From assembly GCF_007846095.1 (NCBI RefSeq), contig NZ_VOEI01000002.1:1-64000 (forward strand): a DNA stretch of 64,000 bases, given 5' to 3'. Position numbers and translations under genes: made by a program. Positions 17,253 to 25,227 of the stretch are shown piece by piece (positions within the stretch are counted from its first letter, which is position 1; each line of letters starts with the position of its first letter). The stretch comes from Mucilaginibacter achroorhodeus. Its GTDB lineage: Bacteria; Bacteroidota; Bacteroidia; Sphingobacteriales; Sphingobacteriaceae. The notes under the pieces are model-generated. The model was not told the origin of the DNA and did not search any database. It saw nothing but the letters and a program-made list of their open reading frames with translations.

Positions 17253-19646
17253 ATGCGGATCAGCAAAAAAAGTTTAAAACAGTACGTTAAACGGCCAAAA
17301 GTAATTATTAGTGCCGCTATTTTACTGGCTTTGTTGATTTGGTTTTCATTTTGCCTGCCCAAACCTTTATTTAAAAGCACTACTTCTTATGTAATTGACG
17401 ATGATAAGGGCCAGTTACTCGGGGCTTCCATTGCTGCAGACGGCCAATGGCGCTTCCCTTATAATTCTAACGTTCCTGGTAAATTCAGTAAATGTATTAT
17501 TGCTTTTGAGGATAAGCGCTTTAATAGTCACTGGGGGTTTGATCCTTTGGCATTCGGCAGGGCCGTTAGGCAAAACCTGCGCAATAAGCGTGTAACCAGC
17601 GGTGGCAGTACCATTACCATGCAGGTGATCCGTTTAGCAACACACCACAACCGTACCCTATGGAACAAAATTGCCGAGATATTAATGGCTACCCGGCTGG
17701 AGATTGGTTACAGTAAAAAAGAAATAATGGCCATGTACGCAAGCAATGCCCCTTTTGGTAGCAATGTTATTGGGTTGGATGCTGCTGCCTGGCGCTACTA
17801 CGGGCGAAGCGCAGATAAATTATCCTGGGGAGAGATGGCCGCATTGGCAGTGCTGCCCAACTCACCATCGCTGGTACACCCTGGCAAGAACCGCCAGATC
17901 TTATTAAAGAAACGAAACCTGCTGCTCGCCCGTTTGCAGCAGCAAGGCACTATTGACAGCACCACCGCTGCCCTGGCCCGTTTTGAACCCGTGCCTGATA
18001 AGCCCATGCCATTGCCGCAACTCGCTCCTCACCTGCTGCAGCGCTTTAAAGCGGATGCAAAAGCGGCTCATTTAACCGACACCCATATAGCAACATCCAT
18101 TAAAAGCAATCTGCAGCAACAAGTGGCAGATGTGGTAGAAAAGCACCACCAGGTTTTAAAGGCTAACGATATCAATAACCTGGCGGCGGTAGTACTCGAT
18201 GTGGAAAAGGGTGCTACGCTGGCTTACGTTGGTAATGTATCGCACCGTGAAGATCCTGAAACGGAAAGCGATGTAGATGTAATAGGCGCACCCCGCAGCC
18301 CGGGTAGTACGTTGAAACCTTTGCTTTATGCCAGTATGCTGCATGATGGTTTGATTCTTCCAAATAGTTTAATACCTGATGTACCCACGCAGATTGCTGG
18401 CTACCACCCTGAAAATTTTGACCTTGGATATGATGGAGCCGTACCGGCATCGAACGCGCTATCGAGATCATTAAATGTGCCCGCAGTAAAAATGCTGCAG
18501 CAGTATAAGTATGAGCGTTTTTATGATATGCTGAAACGCACAGGCATCACTACCTTGAATCAACCTGCCGACCACTATGGGCTTGCCCTGATCCTGGGCG
18601 GGGGGGAAAACACATTGTGGGAATTAACCGGCGCTTATGCGGATATGGCACGCGTGCTTAACCATTACAACAAAAATGGTGGTAAGTACAATGCTAAAGA
18701 TTACCATCACCCGCAATACTTTTACGCCGCCGCAAAAGAACCTGATCTGCAAAACAATGGCCTGTTGGATGCCGGTTCTATTTACTACACCCTACAGGCC
18801 ATGGAAGAAGTAATGCGACCGGGTGAAGAAATGCTTTGGCAGCAATTTAGCTCCAGCCAGCGGGTAGCCTGGAAAACCGGCACCAGCTTTGGCTTTAGAG
18901 ATGGCTGGGCAATTGGCGTTACGCCAAAATACGTGGTTGGCGTTTGGGTTGGCAATACCGACGGCGAGGGCCGTCCGGGATTGACCGGTATTAACACTGC
19001 CGCACCAGTTTTATTCGAGATCTTTCGTTTGTTGCCAGCTGCACGCGAATGGTTCGATGTGCCATCAGGCGAATTGGTGAAGATCAATATATGTAGGGAA
19101 AGCGGTTACCGTGCCGGCCAATATTGTACTGATCCCGTTGAGCGATATGTACCCAAAACTTGCTTAAAAGCACCGGTTTGTCCATGGCATAAAATGGTGC
19201 ACTTGTCGGCAGACCGAAAGTACCAGGTAACGGCCAACTGTGTTTCGCCTGATAAGATGGTGAACCTGCCCTGGTTTGTGCTGCCGCCATCTATGGAGTA
19301 TTATTACAAAACAAAAAATTACCAGTACCACGTGCTGCCACCTTTTGCGCCGGGGTGCGAACAAAATGACGCTAACCCTATGGAACTAATATACCCCAAA
19401 GATGGTGCAAAGGTTTACGTACCGCTTGAGGCAGATGGCAAACGCGGCAGGATGATCTGCAATGCAGCGCACCGCGTTGCCGGCAGTAAAATATTCTGGC
19501 ACCTGGATGGCGAATATGTAGGGCAAAGCAGCGCATTTCAGCAAATGGCTCTAAACCCTAAGCCGGGCAAACATAAGCTTACCCTTGTTGACGGCGAGGG
19601 TAACACTATCAACATAAATTTTGAAGTACTGGATAAGAATAAATAA
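17253..19646 (+). CDS. pbpC: penicillin-binding protein 1C
   Basis: Bifunctional class A PBP (peptidoglycan glycosyltransferase and transpeptidase-like), 797 aa. Order: N-terminal membrane anchor (about 17-35); GT51 domain with EDKRFNSHWGFDP and GGSTITMQ; transpeptidase domain with SxxK as STLK (Ser352), SRSLN and KTGTSFGFRDGWA (Lys541); and a C-terminal BiPBP_C domain (about 690-797). Cysteines at 610-650 (CRESGYRAGQYC, CLKAPVCPWH) are the usual PBP1C zinc/disulfide region. The alpha-2-macroglobulin gene often next to pbpC is not here. Confidence 0.96.
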   Translation: MRISKKSLKQYVKRPKVIISAAILLALLIWFSFCLPKPLFKSTTSYVIDDDKGQLLGASIAADGQWRFPYNSNVPGKFSKCIIAFEDKRFNSHWGFDPLAFGRAVRQNLRNKRVTSGGSTITMQVIRLATHHNRTLWNKIAEILMATRLEIGYSKKEIMAMYASNAPFGSNVIGLDAAAWRYYGRSADKLSWGEMAALAVLPNSPSLVHPGKNRQILLKKRNLLLARLQQQGTIDSTTAALARFEPVPDKPMPLPQLAPHLLQRFKADAKAAHLTDTHIATSIKSNLQQQVADVVEKHHQVLKANDINNLAAVVLDVEKGATLAYVGNVSHREDPETESDVDVIGAPRSPGSTLKPLLYASMLHDGLILPNSLIPDVPTQIAGYHPENFDLGYDGAVPASNALSRSLNVPAVKMLQQYKYERFYDMLKRTGITTLNQPADHYGLALILGGGENTLWELTGAYADMARVLNHYNKNGGKYNAKDYHHPQYFYAAAKEPDLQNNGLLDAGSIYYTLQAMEEVMRPGEEMLWQQFSSSQRVAWKTGTSFGFRDGWAIGVTPKYVVGVWVGNTDGEGRPGLTGINTAAPVLFEIFRLLPAAREWFDVPSGELVKINICRESGYRAGQYCTDPVERYVPKTCLKAPVCPWHKMVHLSADRKYQVTANCVSPDKMVNLPWFVLPPSMEYYYKTKNYQYHVLPPFAPGCEQNDANPMELIYPKDGAKVYVPLEADGKRGRMICNAAHRVAGSKIFWHLDGEYVGQSSAFQQMALNPKPGKHKLTLVDGEGNTININFEVLDKNK

Positions 19647-19653
19647 AACAGTC

Positions 19654-20151
19654 ATGATAGTTTCCAGACATACATTTCGGTATCGAATATTTAAATACCC
19701 GTCTATGTTGTTGGTTTTTTCTACTGCATGGTTAGGATGGAGTTTCTTTACGGAAAGGCAATTTATTTTCGCCACATTTTGCTTTATCGGTGCGGCCTGG
19801 ATGCCTTATTTCATCTATAATGAATTTAAACAAATCTTTATCGATACTGAGAAAAGAACAGTCACATTCAAAGCTTTTCCATTTAGAACAATTAAAAAGT
19901 ATCCATTTGATTATTTTGAGGGATACGTTGAATCAACAGTTGATAGCAAGGGTAACCCAGACGGATTTAGCGAAGACTACAGATGTTACTATCTGATAAA
20001 AAACCGCAGGGTGAAATACAAAATTACAGGTATTGAATATGACAACATCGATGAAATAGAAGAAGGTATAGCTCACCTTCCCTATTTGGGATATCAGGAA
20101 AATACGTTTTCGCTATCTTTGAAAATAAGACTTAACCGGAGAATAGTTTAA
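19654..20151 (+). CDS. hypothetical protein with two N-terminal membrane segments
   Basis: 165 aa from the ATG at 19654, 7 nt after pbpC. Two hydrophobic helices (about 15-32 and 37-55) are followed by a charged cytosolic domain of alternating strands (QIFIDTEKRTVTFKAFPF..). This resembles the PH-like domains of small membrane proteins, but no family is firmly recognised. More AT-rich than pbpC. Ends 1 nt before the exonuclease gene. Confidence 0.7.
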   Translation: MIVSRHTFRYRIFKYPSMLLVFSTAWLGWSFFTERQFIFATFCFIGAAWMPYFIYNEFKQIFIDTEKRTVTFKAFPFRTIKKYPFDYFEGYVESTVDSKGNPDGFSEDYRCYYLIKNRRVKYKITGIEYDNIDEIEEGIAHLPYLGYQENTFSLSLKIRLNRRIV

Positions 20152-20152
20152 C

Positions 20153-20866
20153 ATGCTTGAACAATACGACCTTGGCAACCTTATGGTGCTGGATATTGAG
20201 ACTGTGCCGCAATACCCTTTATATAACGACATGCCGGAAATACTGAAGGAGCTTTGGGCGCACAAAACCCGCAACATGCGTGGTGAAGCAACAGCGGAGG
20301 AATTTTACGAGCGCGCGGGTATCTGGGCCGAGTTTGGTAAGATTGTTTGTATCTCCGTTGGCATTTTCATCAATAGCAGTGGCAAGCGGCCGGGGTTAAG
20401 GATTAAATCCTTTGCGGGACACGACGAGAAAGAACTGCTGAAAGAGTTTTCAAGGATGCTGAGCGGACAACCATTGAGTGTTATCCTATGCGCCCACAAC
20501 GGCAAAGAATTTGATTTTCCATACATCTGCCGCAGGATGTTGATACACGGCATACCTTTTCCACCGCACTTACAAATGCAGGGCAAAAAACCATGGGAAA
20601 TACAGCACCTGGACACTATGGAGCTTTGGAAATTTGGTGATTATAAGAGCTATACTTCGCTGAATTTGCTAACGGCGATATTTGATATACCAACACCCAA
20701 GGATGATATAGATGGCAGTCAGGTAGGCCACGTTTACTGGGTTGAGGAAGCTTTAGAACGTATTTGTACCTATTGCCAAAAAGATGTTGTTGCTACGGCA
20801 CAGCTCATACGCCGTTACCGCGGAGAAAGTTTGATCGAGGATGAATGTGTTACGGTGGTGGAGTGA
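20153..20866 (+). CDS. predicted 3'-5' exonuclease (PolB-like exonuclease domain, PF10108)
   Basis: DnaQ-like exonuclease, 237 aa. ExoI is LMVLDIETVPQYP (Asp14/Glu16), ExoII is VILCAHNGKEFDFPYICRR, and ExoIII includes CTYCQKDVVATAQLIRRY, with DIDGSQVGHVYW before it. Such proteins are free-standing relatives of the proofreading domain of family B DNA polymerases and presumably act in DNA repair or RNA processing; the substrate is unknown. Confidence 0.87.
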   Translation: MLEQYDLGNLMVLDIETVPQYPLYNDMPEILKELWAHKTRNMRGEATAEEFYERAGIWAEFGKIVCISVGIFINSSGKRPGLRIKSFAGHDEKELLKEFSRMLSGQPLSVILCAHNGKEFDFPYICRRMLIHGIPFPPHLQMQGKKPWEIQHLDTMELWKFGDYKSYTSLNLLTAIFDIPTPKDDIDGSQVGHVYWVEEALERICTYCQKDVVATAQLIRRYRGESLIEDECVTVVE

Positions 20867-20893
20867 GGAATACTCCCGGTAACGGGCTCTACC

Positions 20894-21382
20894 TTATATA
20901 GAGCCATCATTATTCCTTAAGTTGCGTATTTGTTCTAAGGCGAGCACATCGCTTCGGTCCTTAGGCCGATCAATTACCTTTTTATTTTCGATTAGCTGAT
21001 TGATGTGCAGAAAAGGAACCTGCACGCCATCGATTTCTGCAATTGAAGCCATTGACATACATTCATCAAATGAATAGGTTTCCAGACCTTTCATCTCAGT
21101 CATGATGTCTAATTCTAAACCATTGTTCAAGCGAAACGATGTCCAACCGGCAATAAATTGCATTGTTTCTATCATAGAATAATCGGGCATACCATAATCT
21201 AAAAATGCCTGACGGAGACTTTTACGATTTTCAAGTGTATCTTTAAGCCAAATATCCATATCTCCTGTAAAGCGCTGATAACCATGTAAATTTAAAGCGT
21301 ATCCGCCCACCATTATATATTTTACCTGATTATTCTCAAGTGCTCCCCAAAACGCCAATATTTCTTCATCAAAAATATCCAT
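20894..21382 (-). CDS. nucleotidyltransferase-fold protein (DUF6036/AbiEii-like)
   Basis: 162-aa protein with an N-terminal nucleotidyltransferase core: VKYIMVGGYALNLHGYQRFTGDMDIWLK. The GGxAx(N)LHG pattern followed by the DxD-type D-MDIW is the NTase hG..DxD active site. A third acidic residue is in GLELDIMTEMKG. Related families include toxin components (AbiEii, MNT/HepT) and cytosolic housekeeping NTases. It starts 4 nt after a 53-codon frame, a toxin-antitoxin-like arrangement, though the role is not provable here. Confidence 0.8.
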   Translation of the reverse strand: MDIFDEEILAFWGALENNQVKYIMVGGYALNLHGYQRFTGDMDIWLKDTLENRKSLRQAFLDYGMPDYSMIETMQFIAGWTSFRLNNGLELDIMTEMKGLETYSFDECMSMASIAEIDGVQVPFLHINQLIENKKVIDRPKDRSDVLALEQIRNLRNNDGSI

Positions 21383-21386
21383 TGGC

Positions 21387-21548
21387 TTATTTTGCTATAG
21401 ATGATTTATGAGTAATCTTGGCCTTTTGCATGGTAAGCTGGGTTTTATATAGCATGGTACAAAAAAGAAAACGGTCCTTGTAAGTCCGTTTTAAGCCTTC
21501 TTTCAATTGGGAAATTTCAGCTTCAGTAAGTGTTGCTTTTTCAGTCAT
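21387..21548 (-). CDS. 53-aa helical microprotein upstream of the nucleotidyltransferase
   Basis: ATG at 21548 and TAA at 21387-21389. It begins MTEKATLTEAEISQLKEGLK, continues through a basic/aromatic segment (RTYKDRFLFCTMLYKTQ) and ends KSSIAK. Predicted mostly helical. Its stop is 4 nt before the nucleotidyltransferase start, so the two are almost certainly cotranslated. Possible antitoxin or accessory subunit by position only. Confidence 0.6.
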   Translation of the reverse strand: MTEKATLTEAEISQLKEGLKRTYKDRFLFCTMLYKTQLTMQKAKITHKSSIAK

Positions 21549-21608
21549 GACCGTTGTTAATTACAAATTTACGCAAAAACAATACCCTAACAAATTCATT
21601 GATCATCA

Positions 21609-22388
21609 TTACATCAAATGCCGCAGGTATAACTCCGGGTTATTTAAAAAGGATTTGGTAAGCGTGAAATGTTCAGTGTCAGTGTAACTCACTTCAGTTA
21701 TTCCACTATCATCAAATTGCAGCACCGTGGCACTCGGATAACAAAGTAATATGGGCGAGTGTGTTGCTATCAGGAATTGCGCCCGGCCTCCTTTTTCCAA
21801 TTCGCTGATCACCGACATAAACGCCAATACTCTTGCAGGCGACAAAGCAGCTTCCGGTTCATCAAGTATATAAACTCCACTCTCGAACTGGTTGTTAAAT
21901 AAAGCTAAGAAAGATTCGCCGTGAGATTGTTGATGCAGCGAACGCCCGCCATATGCGTTTAAAATCCGACTGTCTTCTTTAGCGATCTCATCAATATAAG
22001 AAGCAAAATTAAAGAAGCTTTCCGCCCGCATAAAGAAACCTTCTGTTACCCGCCTGGGCGACCAGATCAATTTTAGGTACTCTGCCAGTGCCGATTCATA
22101 GCCTTCAAACCTGTGACCGGTATTTAAGTTATGGTTCCGGTTACCTCCCCGCAAATTAAAGCCACATTGTTCTGCTATACCCTCCAGCAAAGTAGATTTT
22201 CCGGAACCGTTCTCGCCCACAAAGAACGTGACGTTACTTTTCAACTCGAGATTTATGCCATTGCTTAGACTGGAAATCTGTTGCAAGTAGCTGTTCTCAA
22301 TTGGCGGGCATAATATTTTATTTAAAGCAGGCTTCGCTTTGGTAAATATATCAAATGGAGCAATGTAAACCTGCGGAGTGCTCAACAA
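21609..22388 (-). CDS. AAA-type ATPase (COG3910-like, ABC/SMC-related)
   Basis: Soluble ATPase, 259 aa. Walker A is FVGENGSGKST (about 56-66), the signature-like region is GRSLHQQSHGESFLALF (about 148-164), Walker B is YILDEPEAALSP (about 173-184) and a switch His is in IATHSPILL. This is the compact layout of predicted ATPases related to OLD/RecF heads. There is no ATG or GTG before Walker A; the only reasonable initiators are two adjacent TTG codons at 22383-22388 inside the T-run of the tRNA-Leu terminator. Function is unknown. Confidence 0.82.
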   Translation of the reverse strand: MLSTPQVYIAPFDIFTKAKPALNKILCPPIENSYLQQISSLSNGINLELKSNVTFFVGENGSGKSTLLEGIAEQCGFNLRGGNRNHNLNTGHRFEGYESALAEYLKLIWSPRRVTEGFFMRAESFFNFASYIDEIAKEDSRILNAYGGRSLHQQSHGESFLALFNNQFESGVYILDEPEAALSPARVLAFMSVISELEKGGRAQFLIATHSPILLCYPSATVLQFDDSGITEVSYTDTEHFTLTKSFLNNPELYLRHLM

Positions 22389-22417
22389 AAAAGCCCCGAT
22401 ATTGCTATCAGGGCTTT
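22387..22417 (-). terminator. terminator of tRNA-Leu(TAG)
   Basis: On the minus strand AAAGCCC..GGGCTTT closes an extended hairpin followed by TTTTTTG. It lies between tRNA-Leu and the ATPase gene, whose apparent start overlaps the T-run. Confidence 0.8.
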
Positions 22418-22427
22418 AAAATTGCTG

Positions 22428-22509
22428 TGCGGAAGAAGGGACTCGAACCCCCACGCCTCGCGGCGCCAGATCCTAAGTCTGGTGCGGCTACCAATTACGC
22501 CACTTCCGC
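22428..22509 (-). tRNA. tRNA-Leu (TAG)
   Basis: Minus strand: acceptor GCGGAAG / CTTCCGC, anticodon stem CCAGA/TCTGG with loop CTTAGGA (anticodon TAG), long class II variable arm (CGCCGCGAGGCG), T-arm GGGGG TTCGAGT CCC. Discriminator A; CCA not encoded. Confidence 0.95.
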
Positions 22510-22569
22510 GTTTGGTTTTTAAGAGACCGCAAAGATAGCGTTTCTCTGTAAACTATAAAATCAAAATAT

Positions 22570-23379
22570 TCAATTTTGCGTATCTGCCTCATTATTTGGC
22601 GATAAATTTTCAATTAGCGTATTAAAGTATCCCGGCGAATGCAATAAACGACTGCCATACCATGAGAAAAGCTCACCGTCAACCAGTTTTATTTGGGCGT
22701 TTGGTAACATCGCTTTAAACTCAGTAACGTGTTTTTCTGCAAAGGGATAAGGCTCTGAGGATAGCAGCAGTATTTCAGGGTTCAAATCTTTGAGGGCATC
22801 ATCTGTAAGTTGAGGGTAACGGCTTTCTGTTACCAGGTTTTTAAAACCGCAGCGTTGGAGCATGTCATTGATAAAGGTACCCGAACCGGCGGCCATGTAC
22901 GGGTTCTTCCAGATGAGGTAAACGCAGCTAAGGTTTGCTTGTAGACCTGCAAGCGCATCAAATCCCGATCTGATATTGTTTACCATCTGCACGGCCTTTT
23001 CGGCTGTGTCTGTAATCTGGCCTACGCGTTCGATCATTTCAAGCGCAGTGTCCAAGTCGTGAATGTCGCTTATCCAAACCGGATAATACTGCATCAGGTC
23101 TTCTACCTGGCTTTGCTCATTCTCCTCCTTGTTGGCAATGATCAGGTCGGGCTTTAGGGAATGGATCTCCTCCATGTTCAGTTGCTTTGTACCGCCAACT
23201 TTGCTTACCCGTTTCACCTGGTCTGCCGGGTGGATGCAGAATTTAGTGATGCCCACCACCCTGTCCGCAAGGCCAAGATCAAACAGCAGCTCGGTTTGCG
23301 AAGGTACCAGCGAGATGATGCGTTTTGGTCTATCAGGCATCTCTACATTACGGTTCATCTGATCAACAAATAGCGGCAT
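22570..23379 (-). CDS. helical-backbone metal receptor / BtuF-like binding protein, apparently cytosolic
   Basis: Type III solute-binding-protein fold, 269 aa. It contains PKRIISLVPSQTELLFDLGL (about 18-37), VVGITKFCIHP and LKPDLIIANKEENEQ, and the two lobes are joined by the usual long helix (TAEKAVQMVNNIRSGFDAL). It resembles cobalamin/siderophore-binding proteins but begins MPLFVDQMNRNVEMP with no signal peptide or lipobox and has no transporter neighbours. It may act in the cytosol, or the signal may have been lost. Confidence 0.83.
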   Translation of the reverse strand: MPLFVDQMNRNVEMPDRPKRIISLVPSQTELLFDLGLADRVVGITKFCIHPADQVKRVSKVGGTKQLNMEEIHSLKPDLIIANKEENEQSQVEDLMQYYPVWISDIHDLDTALEMIERVGQITDTAEKAVQMVNNIRSGFDALAGLQANLSCVYLIWKNPYMAAGSGTFINDMLQRCGFKNLVTESRYPQLTDDALKDLNPEILLLSSEPYPFAEKHVTEFKAMLPNAQIKLVDGELFSWYGSRLLHSPGYFNTLIENLSPNNEADTQN

Positions 23380-23423
23380 ATTTTTGGCTTGATTTGTACA
23401 ACAGTAAAATTAGTAGTTTTGCG

Positions 23424-23951
23424 ATGATGAATTATTTTGAATTTTACGACATCCCCGAGAGCTTTCACCCGGATGCCGCCCATATAAAGAAACAGTTTTA
23501 TGCTTTAAGCAAGCAGTTTCACCCGGATTTCCATGCCAATGCCGACGATGAAAAGCAGCAGGAAATACTGGAACTTTCTACGCTGAACAACAAGGCTTAC
23601 CAGACCTTAAGCGACCCAAATAAGGTGCTGGAGTACGTTTTAAAGCTGCACGACCTGGTTAGCGAGGGTGCAAAACCACAATTACCTGCAGATTTTTTAA
23701 TGGAAATGATGGACATCAACGAGCGCCTTATGGAAATTGAAAATGCGGAGCAGTTTGGGGAGATAAGCGCAGAAGTTGCTGCCATTGAGGGCGATATGAA
23801 CGAAGAACTTAAAAGCCTTACCCGCGATTACGATACTTTGAACGATACCGCTAAAGAAAACAGGCTTAACGAAATTGCAAATATTTACTACAGACAAAAA
23901 TATCTTTTGCGAATTAAAGAGAGTTTAGATACATTTGCAGCCCGCTTATAA
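23424..23951 (+). CDS. hscB: Fe-S protein assembly co-chaperone HscB
   Basis: J-domain co-chaperone that delivers IscU to HscA during iron-sulfur cluster assembly, 175 aa from the ATG at 23424. The J-domain covers residues 1-75 with the HPD tripeptide at 33-35 (SKQFHPDFHANAD). The C-terminal three-helix bundle (about 95-175) carries the EIENAEQFGEI and RLNEIANIYYRQKYLLRI regions. An upstream start at 23325 would add a non-conserved leader. tRNA-Leu follows 19 nt later. Confidence 0.9.
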   Translation: MMNYFEFYDIPESFHPDAAHIKKQFYALSKQFHPDFHANADDEKQQEILELSTLNNKAYQTLSDPNKVLEYVLKLHDLVSEGAKPQLPADFLMEMMDINERLMEIENAEQFGEISAEVAAIEGDMNEELKSLTRDYDTLNDTAKENRLNEIANIYYRQKYLLRIKESLDTFAARL

Positions 23952-23970
23952 GCAAACACGCTTAGCAAAT

Positions 23971-24050
23971 GCCCAGATGGCGGAATTGGTAGACGCGCTG
24001 GTCTCAAACACCTGTGGGAAACCGTGCCGGTTCGACTCCGGCTCTGGGTA
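23971..24050 (+). tRNA. tRNA-Leu (CAA)
   Basis: Acceptor GCCCAGA / TCTGGGT (first pair G-U), anticodon loop CTCAAAC (anticodon CAA), class II variable arm, T-arm GCCGG TTCGACT CCGGC, discriminator A. The anticodon stem CTGGT/ACCTG has a T-T mismatch at the second pair. CCA not encoded. Confidence 0.93.
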
Positions 24051-24066
24051 CGACAGACGTCGATTG

Positions 24067-24101
24067 ATCCCTGTAACTTTAAAAAGTTACGGGGATTTTT
24101 A
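24067..24101 (+). terminator. terminator after hscB-tRNA-Leu
   Basis: Stem ATCCCTGTAACT / AGTTACGGGGAT, 6-nt loop, followed by TTTTT. Strong Rho-independent terminator. Confidence 0.88.
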
Positions 24102-24166
24102 TTTTATGATAAACATGATTATATACGACTGTATTGTTATCTACTATCGGTACAATATCGACAACT

Positions 24167-24826
24167 TTATCGAATAAAGCGATTTTTAAGGTCAATGTGA
24201 AGCTTGGCTCCCTTACTGTTATCTACAACAGGCATAATCGTTACCTCGAAACCTTCATAAAAAATTAGCCTGAAATAACAGTTAAATTCTCCATTTATGT
24301 TTCCTTCAAAAAACTGGAATTTAAATACCTCCGGGTTTGAGCCATCAAAGATATTGTAATTAATATGTTCGAAACCTGTTAATCGAAATTGTATGTCGGT
24401 GATACCGTCATCGGTCAAAAATCTATTATAGAATGGGGCAGGTCGAGATTGCCAAACCTTTTTGTATATGTGATAATATAGTCCATAACCGATTTTACAC
24501 ATCACTGAGTCAACCCTTATACGGTCATGAAGAAATGAGTCTTCAAACCTGGTCTTAAAGGTCCGTAAGAATAATTTTGGACTATTAATGTAACCTCTCC
24601 TTACACTATCCTTCCAAAGACCTAATGCAGTTCCATTATTACCTGAGGATGAAATTATGATTCCTCTTACATATTCATCATCCTTTGATGTTGCATTATT
24701 ATGTAAAGTACAAGAAGGGACGGTAATTAAATTTTCCCTTTTATTCTTTGGGAAATAAGATTTTGGGGGGACGTGCTCAACTGTGGTGGCTGGCTGATCA
24801 CACATATAACAAGTGGCTTTAGACAT
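24167..24826 (-). CDS. HNH-endonuclease-like zinc protein
   Basis: 219 aa from the ATG at 24826 (MSKATCYMCDQPATTVEHVP). The N-terminal CYMCDQPATTVEHVPPKSYFP has the CxxC...EHVPPKS arrangement of HNH-like nuclease domains; a second ligand pair is CTLHNNATSKDDEYV (about 39-53). The rest is a mixed strand/helix domain without known motif. It is AT-rich relative to neighbours and sits directly downstream of a tRNA-Leu gene, a common insertion site for accessory genes. Nuclease activity is plausible but the canonical HNH is incomplete. Confidence 0.65.
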   Translation of the reverse strand: MSKATCYMCDQPATTVEHVPPKSYFPKNKRENLITVPSCTLHNNATSKDDEYVRGIIISSSGNNGTALGLWKDSVRRGYINSPKLFLRTFKTRFEDSFLHDRIRVDSVMCKIGYGLYYHIYKKVWQSRPAPFYNRFLTDDGITDIQFRLTGFEHINYNIFDGSNPEVFKFQFFEGNINGEFNCYFRLIFYEGFEVTIMPVVDNSKGAKLHIDLKNRFIR

Positions 24827-25227
24827 GGATAAGATTTTGGCTGAGCTAAGATAAGTTAAATATCTTATTCGCAGCATCGTCAAGAATTTGATAGTTCCGA
24901 ATATCCTTGAAGTACTGTCGGTGCACTTTAAAACTACTCTACCCTAAGAGCTCTCGTCGCCATGGGGTTTGTGGACCTTATCAATGGCCATCCGCGCGAA
25001 TGTGTTTCAGACGATGTGGGTCGATAGCGGTTTGGCAATGTATGTTTTTTAGCTAAACCTTTCAGCTCTTAATTTGCAATAATCACGCATACAGATTTAC
25101 AGTCTAAGCGCCTTTGTTTATTTTCGAATAAAGGCAGCTTTGAATACTTAAAAACTATTCTCCACCCAAATAAATCTTAACAAACCAAAGACAGTGATAC
25201 TGTAGAAATTCCATATCATTACTAACA
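24827..25227. other. gene-free interval with a GC-richer block
   Basis: 401 bases without a gene. Bases about 24940-25040 are clearly more GC-rich than the AT-rich flanks. On the minus strand a 45-codon frame reads through the block (containing THSRGWPLIRSTNPMATRAL) but has no start or family. It may be a decayed element or an RNA. The last ~190 bases hold the promoter region of the membrane-protein gene. Confidence 0.4.

Noticed and set aside
20894..25227. Integrative element around the two tRNA-Leu genes
   Set aside because: No integrase and no copied tRNA 3' end was found in the interval, so only single accessory genes are claimed.
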